A DNA stretch of 64,000 nucleotides from an uncultured Pseudomonadales bacterium (GTDB taxonomy: Bacteria > Pseudomonadota > Gammaproteobacteria > Pseudomonadales > Porticoccaceae), in the NCBI GenBank assembly GCA_943788445.1, contig CALSQH010000006.1, forward strand, positions 1-64,000. The letters run 5' to 3'. Below the pieces are notes generated by a model. That model was not told the DNA's origin, did not search any database, and was given only the letters and a program-made list of their open reading frames with translations. Position 1 is the first letter of the stretch. Each line of letters opens with the position of its first letter. Below are positions 50,527 through 58,047 of this stretch, piece by piece. Made by a program: the position numbers and the translations under genes.

Positions 50527-51750
50527 TTAAGCCTTAATATCCCGCAGTCGTTGTAAAAAGGCACTAAGTCGTCCAATCGCTTCTGTTAACTGGTCTTTGT
50601 TAGGTAAGAACACTATACGAAAATGCTGTTTGTCAGCGGTGTTAAAAGCGCTGCCCTGAACCAAGAGTACGCGCTCCTGTTTAAGTAATTCTAGCACCAG
50701 GTTTTGGTCGTCGATTACCGGATAGATCGCCGGGTCGAGTTTCGGGAACAGATACATCGCTGATTTTGGTTTAACACAGCTAACGCCTGGAATTTGAGTG
50801 ATCAGGTCGTAGGCTAAGTCTCGCTGCTCTAAAAGACGGCCGCCAGGCAAGATTAAATCGTTAATACTCTGATAGCCACCGAGTGCGGTCTGCACCGCTA
50901 TCATCGCTGGGACATTGGCGCAGAGCCGCATCGAAGCGAGCATTTCCAAGCCTTCTATATAGCTGGTTGCACGCTGTTTTGCGCCGGAGATAACGACCCA
51001 CCCAGAACGGAATCCGGCTAATCTATAGGTTTTGGATAGGCCGTTAAAGGTCAGACAGAGTACGTCTTTTACCAATGTTGCCAGAGGTACATGCTGAGCT
51101 TCATCGTAGATAATTCGATCGTAAATTTCGTCGGCAAATACCACCAGATTATGTTTTTCGGCAAGGGCGACGATCTGCTTTAAGTTGTTTTCACTGTATA
51201 CCGCACCGGTCGGATTGTTCGGGTTAATAACCACGATGCCTCTAGTTTGCGGGGTGATTTTACCTTCGATATCGGCGATATCAGGCTGCCAATCATCGGC
51301 TTCATCGCAGAGATAGTGTTTTGGTGTGCCACCGGCCATAGAGACTGAAGCAGTCCAGAGTGGGTAGTCAGGGGAGGGGATCAGTATTTCGTCGCCGCTG
51401 TTAAGTAGCGCCTGCATGGCCATTACAATCAGCTCACTGACCCCATTGCCCATAATCACATCATCTACAACAACATTTTCAATACCCTGAGTCTGCGCCC
51501 TCTGCACAACGGATTTTCGCGCGGAAAACAGACCTTTCGAGTGACAGTAGCCCTGCGCTTCACGAATATTGTGAATCACGTCGTGCATGATTTCGTCGGG
51601 TGCATCGAAGTCAAAGGCACCTGGGTTGCCAATATTTAATTTAATAATGCGTTGGCCTTCGTCTTCAAGCAGGTTAGCATGATCAAGGACTGGCCCGCGG
51701 ATGTCGTAGCAGACATTGGCTAATTTGTCGGATTTCTGTAAATCAGTCAT
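50527..51750 (-). CDS. alaA: PLP-dependent aminotransferase (AlaA-like)
   Basis: INPNNPTGAVYSENNLKQIV; FNGLSKTYRLAGFRSGWVV. Confidence 0.9.
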   Translation of the reverse strand: MTDLQKSDKLANVCYDIRGPVLDHANLLEDEGQRIIKLNIGNPGAFDFDAPDEIMHDVIHNIREAQGYCHSKGLFSARKSVVQRAQTQGIENVVVDDVIMGNGVSELIVMAMQALLNSGDEILIPSPDYPLWTASVSMAGGTPKHYLCDEADDWQPDIADIEGKITPQTRGIVVINPNNPTGAVYSENNLKQIVALAEKHNLVVFADEIYDRIIYDEAQHVPLATLVKDVLCLTFNGLSKTYRLAGFRSGWVVISGAKQRATSYIEGLEMLASMRLCANVPAMIAVQTALGGYQSINDLILPGGRLLEQRDLAYDLITQIPGVSCVKPKSAMYLFPKLDPAIYPVIDDQNLVLELLKQERVLLVQGSAFNTADKQHFRIVFLPNKDQLTEAIGRLSAFLQRLRDIKA

Positions 51751-51815
51751 TATTGTTTTCAGGTGGCATAAAGACCGCTTATTGTAGCTAAACTTATTAG
51801 GGTAGGGGAGCTTAA

Positions 51816-52544
51816 ATGAAATTAATAAATTGGATTGGTCCGATTGCTTTTTTAATCGGCGTTCTAGCTACATTGGGGCATCGCTTTGGTTTAATACATT
51901 ATCGACTTTCAATGATGGTATTTGCTTTTGCTGTGATTGTCTGTGTATTAGTTGTGGTCGCTGGAATTCTTATTATCGGTTTCTCGATGTACAAAAAGCA
52001 ACAATTTCAAATAGAGTTTGTCGTGCTAGTTCTTGCCTGTTCTTTAGTGCCAATAATTGCTTTATCAAGCGCAGGATTCTCTGTCACCAAACCACCGATG
52101 ATTCACGATATCACCACCGATACTCATAACCCGCCAGTATTTAAATTTATACAGTCAAGTAATGTATACCGTGTTAACTCGCTTATCTATGCAGGGGAGA
52201 AGGTCAGCGCCATACAGCGGCGTGCATACCCTGATATCAAAACCTTTAAAACGCACTCCCCACCGAGACTGGTTTATCAAAAGGCGCTTTTCTCTGGCGC
52301 GGTGTTGGGTTGGGAGATTGTCGGCAATGATCTTGCGGACCTGCGTTTTGAAGCCGTGACCACAACCCCTTTATTTGGTTTTGTTGATGATATAGTGGTT
52401 CGTATAATGCCGCTGCCGGATGGAGGCAGTGCTGTCGATGTGCGTTCTATGTCTCGGGTTGGGGTAACTGACTTGGGGGCTAATGCCAAGCGGATCCGTC
52501 ATTTTCTGAGCCGTTTGGAGGAAGAGTTAATAATGCTTCAATAG
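51816..52544 (+). CDS. DUF1499-like membrane protein
   Basis: Three N-terminal TM segments, then PPMIHDITTDTHNPPVF ... PLFGFVDDIVVRIMPLPDGGSAVDVRSMSRVGVTDLGANAKRIRHFL. Confidence 0.82.
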   Translation: MKLINWIGPIAFLIGVLATLGHRFGLIHYRLSMMVFAFAVIVCVLVVVAGILIIGFSMYKKQQFQIEFVVLVLACSLVPIIALSSAGFSVTKPPMIHDITTDTHNPPVFKFIQSSNVYRVNSLIYAGEKVSAIQRRAYPDIKTFKTHSPPRLVYQKALFSGAVLGWEIVGNDLADLRFEAVTTTPLFGFVDDIVVRIMPLPDGGSAVDVRSMSRVGVTDLGANAKRIRHFLSRLEEELIMLQ

Positions 52545-52619
52545 TCCTTAATATAACCTGTTGTTGGGCTTGACAGTAAACGGTCAGTTACTGTGAAGGC
52601 GAGCCTCCTAGCCTGGCAG

Positions 52620-52647
52620 GTCCGGTTCGTCTAGAGGCCTAGGACAC
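52620..52647 (+). pseudogene. tRNA-Glu 5'-half fragment
   Basis: GTCCGGTTCGTCTAGAGGCCTAGGACAC matches the intact tRNA-Glu at 53218 in 27 of 28 nt, then diverges. Confidence 0.8.
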
Positions 52648-53000
52648 AGATTTTTGCACCTAATGCTCAATCTCTAACACTTTGCGGGTTTTGAGCAATC
52701 CTCATTCCATAGCGGGCGTCACAGCTTTGCAACAAATGTTCTGCGTTCTGGTGTGGATATTGATCAAATGTTCCTATGTTTAGCCATGGATCCAGCTTTT
52801 GATTTCTCGCACAGGGGATCTTTCAATGCCAAGAATTTTTACGGCGTATATTCTGGGGTCAGTGCTTTTCGGGCGTTCATTATAAATGGTTATGGTGTTC
52901 GATACTGCGTGACGGACAATGATGGATGGTGTATGTCATGCAACTAAATCGATCAGAACTCAGGGCACTGCAAAAGGTTGAGATGTGCCTGTAGCTCAGG

Positions 53001-53026
53001 AAAAGCGTCACTTTTGAGGCTTTTTT
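53001..53026 (+). terminator. Possible intrinsic terminator upstream of the tRNA promoter
   Basis: AAAAGCGTC-ACTTTT-GAGGCTTTT(TT): 9-position stem with one G.G mismatch, followed by a T-run. Confidence 0.45.
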
Positions 53027-53056
53027 GTATCTATCGTTTTTATTTACCAAAAAGAC

Positions 53057-53084
53057 TTGAGAACCACCAAACTTTGTTTATAAT
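53057..53084 (+). promoter_or_regulatory. tRNA operon promoter
   Basis: TTGAGA - 16 nt - TATAAT, followed by GC-rich discriminator GCCGCCC. Confidence 0.75.
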
Positions 53085-53217
53085 GCCGCCCTCGCTTGAG
53101 TGAAAGACTAGCGAGATTTTAGAAAAAGATTTTATGCCATATCTCATATGGCTAAATTCAAGCATGAAGGGCTAGTGAATACTTGGCCTTCCGCTACATC
53201 TAATTTGTTTATCCTTT

Positions 53218-53293
53218 GTCCCGTTCGTCTAGAGGCCTAGGACACCGCCCTTTCACGGCGGTAACAGGGGTTCGACTCCCCTACGGGACGCCA
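53218..53293 (+). tRNA. tRNA-Glu (anticodon TTC), CCA encoded
   Basis: Acceptor GTCCCGT/ACGGGAC, anticodon arm CCGCC-CTTTCAC-GGCGG, T arm GGGGTTCGACTCCCC, CCA. Confidence 0.98.
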
Positions 53294-53322
53294 TTTTATA
53301 CGTTGCTTATGGATTAGCTTCT

Positions 53323-53397
53323 GCGGGAATAGCTCAGTGGTAGAGCACAACCTTGCCAAGGTTGGGGTCGCGAGTTCGAACCTCGTTTCCCGCTCCA
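53323..53397 (+). tRNA. tRNA-Gly (anticodon GCC), CCA encoded
   Basis: Acceptor GCGGGAA/TTCCCGC, anticodon arm CAACC-TTGCCAA-GGTTG, T loop GTTCGAA, CCA. Confidence 0.98.
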
Positions 53398-53400
53398 ATT

Positions 53401-53436
53401 AAAAAACGCAAAACTTCGGTTTTGCGTTTTTTTTTG
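53401..53436 (+). terminator. tRNA operon terminator
   Basis: AAAAAACGCAAAAC-TTCG-GTTTTGCGTTTTTTTTT: perfect stem with UUCG tetraloop. Confidence 0.93.
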
Positions 53437-53613
53437 CCTGCTGTTTATTCTAGGCTTCAATGTTAATTATTAACTGATCCTTTAAACGTTCGTTAAAAGT
53501 GTCAAATATATTTCAAATAGAGTGTATTAGGGTTATCTTTGTTAGCCAGTTAATCCCTGTGTGGTTGCTAAACTGGAAAAAAGCTGTAACCGATTAATAG
53601 TGGAATTAGCTCT

Positions 53614-54189
53614 ATGCTCAAAAAACCGTTATTTTATTATATTGTGTTAATTTTTTGTTTGGCTGCTACAGGCGTAGATTTATTGCTGAATAAGGTGGGT
53701 CCTGCTGTTGCTCAGATTGAACTTTCCGAGCAAGACAGATCAGCGGCGGAGAATTCTAGAGCTGTTTTTGGGCTGCCCGGCGTTGGCCAGAGGCTGTCTC
53801 AGAGTAGGGGTTTTTATCGCCAATTAACGGCCGGTGACAGGTTCCCTCTATTGCTTGACGCCGATGATGTTAATTCGTTAGTGGAGGTACGCGTCTCGCG
53901 AATAAGTGTCGAACGAAACATCACCTCTATTAAGGGCTCTCTAGCTAAGGGCTCTCTAGCGACAACCGACGGTTCACTAATTATGACTATCGGCGATAAA
54001 TTTACACACGTTTTTCTAACCGCAAACAATGCTATTTTTGAGTTTTCAGGGAAAGATTTTCAAGGTGTAGTGGCACGAACAACAGATATGCGACTCACCA
54101 ATGATATTGCTATATCTCGAGGCCAGTCGGTTGAGTTATACAGTCCAAAATTACAACAGCTACGAGCTGTTAAGGAGTCGATACAATGA
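53614..54189 (+). CDS. Hypothetical exported/membrane-anchored protein, coupled to downstream metalloprotease
   Basis: 191 aa with N-terminal hydrophobic segment; stop overlaps downstream ATG (ATGA). Confidence 0.75.
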   Translation: MLKKPLFYYIVLIFCLAATGVDLLLNKVGPAVAQIELSEQDRSAAENSRAVFGLPGVGQRLSQSRGFYRQLTAGDRFPLLLDADDVNSLVEVRVSRISVERNITSIKGSLAKGSLATTDGSLIMTIGDKFTHVFLTANNAIFEFSGKDFQGVVARTTDMRLTNDIAISRGQSVELYSPKLQQLRAVKESIQ

Positions 54190-56639
54190 CTATGCCCAGA
54201 GCTTTTTTTACATTCGTGAGTTTGCTGATCTACTTTCTTTTCTCGTCTACGGCTAAGGCTGCCACGCCCGTCGCCATAGAATGTCCCTGCTCTGTCTCAA
54301 GGCTTAATCCGACTTCCGTTGAGATAAATTTCAATCTGGTCTTTACGCAGGACGTTCGAAAATCAGCACCTATTGAAGTTTATTTACATGGGCATGACAG
54401 TCGTGATGCAACTTTTGGCGGCTATTATGTGCTCGCCTCGGCTGAGATTGGTGCTATCGATTTTTCCACTAATCCAAGTCCAATAAACGTGCGGGTTCCT
54501 TTTTATGCAACGGGCTTTGACAGTGGATACCTGTCATTGGTGCTGGTAGATAGGCTAACCGGTGAAATCTTTGATATAAGCCCTCTAACGGCTCAACCAA
54601 TCTCGGTATCCATGGATGCAGGAGCAGTCTTCAGATCTGCGTTTGACGAGGTGTTTTTTGAAAATAAGCCGACTTTTGAGGTTGCTGATAAGAGCTATTC
54701 TTTTAGTGCACTCAATTTTACCCGTCGATCAAATACCCTTGCCTCGGAACAGTTAACCTTGCAGCTTAGCGCGTCTAATATGAATAGTTTTTATCTACTC
54801 GACGAGCAGGAGTTTACGGTGACTTATGATTCAGCAGGTAAAGCCAATCTCAATTTACAGGGATTATCGAACAGCTCACTGAATGCCCCGCTAAGCTATG
54901 CGCCTGAGCATAAATATTTACAAGTCGGTCTCTTTAAAGACGGTCAACAGTTGCTATCTTATACGCTGGCGACACTGGATGATTCGCCGTTGCCAGATTA
55001 TGAATTTGATCTTAGCGGTGTGGATACGCTTGCCGATACTGATGCTGACGGTGTTAGTGACTATGTAGAGCTACTTAGGGGTTCTCCCTCAAATGTTCCA
55101 GGATCTCCCTCTATTGCAGAGATCGAGGTTGCGTTTTTATACGGCGATGCGGTACTCGAATACTATGAATCTGTAGTCGAAGTTGAGACTCAACTTAGCC
55201 ATCTGCTCGCTGTTGCCAATGGGGCCTATTCGGACTCTGGCTTAAATATAAGATTGGTTAAGTCTGCGTTAGTTTATATAGGTAATGATACGGGTGTATC
55301 GAATAATGATTTACTTGATGCTCTGACAGATCGAACTTGGCCTTTTAGACTGGTCGATTCTCTGTTGGCACGTCAGTCTGATATTAATGTGCATCTGAGT
55401 ACCCTGTCTTATTTGGACACTAATGGTGGTGTTGCTTGGGTAAACGGCCAGTGGAACGATGGTGTAGTTGATTTTGATGATTTAGCTTCAAGGGGTACCA
55501 ATACGGCCGTGGTCGATGTGGATAATAGCGCATTGACCCTCGTGCATGAAGTGGGCCATCTGATGGGGCTTGATCATTCCCGGCGACAGGTTAATCGCTC
55601 CCATTACAGTAGTTTCCCTTGGGCCCTGGGGCATGGGGTAGACACTGAGTTCGTGACTATTATGGGTTACCCAACCACCTTTTCCGGCGCGCCACAAATG
55701 GCATTGTTTTCTTCGCCAGACTTAGTCTGTTCGGATTCCGGCAGTCGTTGCGGGCTTTTAGCGAGCAACTCTAAAGAAGGGGCCGATTCAGTCTCGGCCC
55801 TGAGGAGTGTTGCTTATCAATGGACCGCGGTTGCCAATGGATACTCACCTACGTTGACCTTAACCGGCGCTAATCCCCTAATGCTGGAGGTAGGCGACCC
55901 ACTGATTAATCTGGGTGCCACTGGTTTTGATGCAGAAGACGGTGATATAACGGCCAATATTGATTTTATTCAGACCCTTGCTAGTGACGACTCCGGTGCC
56001 GATTATTTGCAGACTTATACGCTATCCGATAGTGATGGCAATAGTTCCAGTGTTATTCGTCAGGTGATGCTGGATAGGGATACTGATGGCGATGGTGTAT
56101 CTGACAGCACAGATCATTTTCCTCTAGACAATCTCTATTCAGTAGATTCAGATAGTGATGGATTACCCGATCTATGGGAGGCTCAATATGGCCTTGATCT
56201 CAACGATCCCTCTGATGCCTCTAGTGATCAGGACGCCGATGGTATTACCGCCATTCTGGAGTTTACTGCGGGTACAGTTCCAATAGCGTCATTGGATGTT
56301 GATGGCAACGGCCAATACGATGGATTAACCGATGGTATGTTGTTACTCCGCTATATGTTTGGCTTTACCGATGATCAGTTGATTTCGGGCGCTGTAGCTG
56401 CAGATGCGCTTTACAACAGCGCGTCAGTTATTGAAGCTCGAATTAAAAGTCTTGGTGATCGCATTGATGTCGATGGCAATAACCAAGTCAATGCTCTAAC
56501 CGATGGTCTGCTTATCTTGCGCTATCTACTCGATTTTCATGAAGATGCACTGATTAAGAATGCGCTTCCAGAGAATGCGACAAGAGTAAAGTCTGCCGAT
56601 ATCGAAGCTTATCTTGAGACCTTGAAGATGGGAAATTAG
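54186..56639 (+). CDS. Secreted zinc metalloprotease with TSP3-like and dockerin-like Ca-binding repeats
   Basis: Signal peptide ending AKAA; HEVGHLMGLDH zinc motif; DTDGDGVSD/DSDSDGLPD/DQDADGITA; LDVDGNGQYDGLTDGMLLLRY and IDVDGNNQVNALTDGLLILRY. Confidence 0.85.
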   Translation: MTMPRAFFTFVSLLIYFLFSSTAKAATPVAIECPCSVSRLNPTSVEINFNLVFTQDVRKSAPIEVYLHGHDSRDATFGGYYVLASAEIGAIDFSTNPSPINVRVPFYATGFDSGYLSLVLVDRLTGEIFDISPLTAQPISVSMDAGAVFRSAFDEVFFENKPTFEVADKSYSFSALNFTRRSNTLASEQLTLQLSASNMNSFYLLDEQEFTVTYDSAGKANLNLQGLSNSSLNAPLSYAPEHKYLQVGLFKDGQQLLSYTLATLDDSPLPDYEFDLSGVDTLADTDADGVSDYVELLRGSPSNVPGSPSIAEIEVAFLYGDAVLEYYESVVEVETQLSHLLAVANGAYSDSGLNIRLVKSALVYIGNDTGVSNNDLLDALTDRTWPFRLVDSLLARQSDINVHLSTLSYLDTNGGVAWVNGQWNDGVVDFDDLASRGTNTAVVDVDNSALTLVHEVGHLMGLDHSRRQVNRSHYSSFPWALGHGVDTEFVTIMGYPTTFSGAPQMALFSSPDLVCSDSGSRCGLLASNSKEGADSVSALRSVAYQWTAVANGYSPTLTLTGANPLMLEVGDPLINLGATGFDAEDGDITANIDFIQTLASDDSGADYLQTYTLSDSDGNSSSVIRQVMLDRDTDGDGVSDSTDHFPLDNLYSVDSDSDGLPDLWEAQYGLDLNDPSDASSDQDADGITAILEFTAGTVPIASLDVDGNGQYDGLTDGMLLLRYMFGFTDDQLISGAVAADALYNSASVIEARIKSLGDRIDVDGNNQVNALTDGLLILRYLLDFHEDALIKNALPENATRVKSADIEAYLETLKMGN

Positions 56640-56763
56640 CGATTTTATTACCGTTTGTCGGATAGCCGAAGAAATTTTTGAGGCTCTTTGCTGCTGGTTC
56701 GTTTAATAATCAATCCAACAGATGTTCTCTTGTTATTCACGGTAACAAGATGGGGAGAGCTAG

Positions 56764-56792
56764 CGGACCCGCAAGGGTCCGTTTTTTTTTTT
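56764..56792 (+). terminator. Metalloprotease operon terminator
   Basis: CGGACCC-GCAA-GGGTCCG-TTTTTTTTTTT. Confidence 0.9.
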
Positions 56793-56800
56793 GCCTTTTT

Positions 56801-57934
56801 TTACAGATCAAAAAACTGCTTGATCTCATCCTCTTTTGCCAGTGCATCACGCATCCCCAAGTCAATCAACTTGCGACAAAAGCCCGGCTCAAAGAGTAGG
56901 TAGCTAGCGGCGCTCGAACCACCACCCTGAGCCGTAGCCCCCGTTAAACGAAGGAATAATCGCAGTGATCTCGGCAGTTGATGTAAGTGCTCCTGCGCAA
57001 TTTGGTCAATTGATTCGGTTGGAGAGATAGACAGTACGTCGACAGGGTTGAGGTCGGTAATATTGTTTTTCTCACGCAGAGACTGAGGGAGTGCACTGGC
57101 GAGCCGATTGATATTCTGTAGGGTTTCAAGATCACTTTCTACAGCATCAATAAAGGCGCTGTTAAACATATGCCCGACAATCTGTGCAGTCGAGGGGGAA
57201 TGTTCGATAGTTGATGGCCGCTGACTGTGTGTAGCGTTATCGCTGACGCCGATAATCAGTAATTTAGTGGCGCCCATATGCAGCGCAGGACTAATCGGTT
57301 TTAGCTGGCGCACAGCACCATCACCAAAATAGTCGTTATCGATTTTGACCGCCGGAAACAATCCCGGGATGGCCGTTGAAGCCATCAGGTGATCAATGCT
57401 GATTGGGATTCTTTCACCGCGCCGTCGCGAGCGATTCCAGGCAGGAATTGTCTCCTGTCCTTGAAAGAACGTTACCGATTGACCTGATGCGTAGCTCATC
57501 GCAGTAATGGCGATGGCTTGCAACTCACCATTGTCGATGGCGGTATCCAGATAGTCGAACTTGACGTAGTTCTCCATCATTGCCTTCAGTGGGCTGTTGT
57601 TGAGCAAGGATATAGGTCGTCCAATACCGTAGCCACTATGAACAAATGACGCGAGCAGATGAAAGGTGTTCGCAATCACGCCAGCGACATCGGTGCGGTA
57701 AACGTCGGCAGGGGTTAGCTCATGCCAAATTCGCTCTAACTTTTTAGTGCGCAAACGAAAAGGGCCTGCACGGCCAGCGATGGAGAGGGCGTTTATTGCT
57801 CCAGCTGAGGTGCCACAGATGATTGGAAAGGGATTGTAGACAGATCTTGGCAGTATGCTTGCGATGCCCTTGAGAACGCCCACTTGATAGGCCGCTCTGG
57901 CGCCGCCGCCGCTTAATACTAATGCTTTGCTCAT
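56801..57934 (-). CDS. Patatin-like phospholipase family protein
   Basis: LSGGGARAAYQVGVL; GTSAGA nucleophile motif; DGA (YFGDGAVRQL). Confidence 0.92.
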   Translation of the reverse strand: MSKALVLSGGGARAAYQVGVLKGIASILPRSVYNPFPIICGTSAGAINALSIAGRAGPFRLRTKKLERIWHELTPADVYRTDVAGVIANTFHLLASFVHSGYGIGRPISLLNNSPLKAMMENYVKFDYLDTAIDNGELQAIAITAMSYASGQSVTFFQGQETIPAWNRSRRRGERIPISIDHLMASTAIPGLFPAVKIDNDYFGDGAVRQLKPISPALHMGATKLLIIGVSDNATHSQRPSTIEHSPSTAQIVGHMFNSAFIDAVESDLETLQNINRLASALPQSLREKNNITDLNPVDVLSISPTESIDQIAQEHLHQLPRSLRLFLRLTGATAQGGGSSAASYLLFEPGFCRKLIDLGMRDALAKEDEIKQFFDL

Positions 57935-58047
57935 TGCTTAATATATTCCCATTTCCATTTTTAGGCCGTCGGAGACATAGTCGAATTTATTAGCACAGCT
58001 GAAGTCTGTGGCCGAGTTAAAATCAATTTCTCCATCACAGGGCTAAA

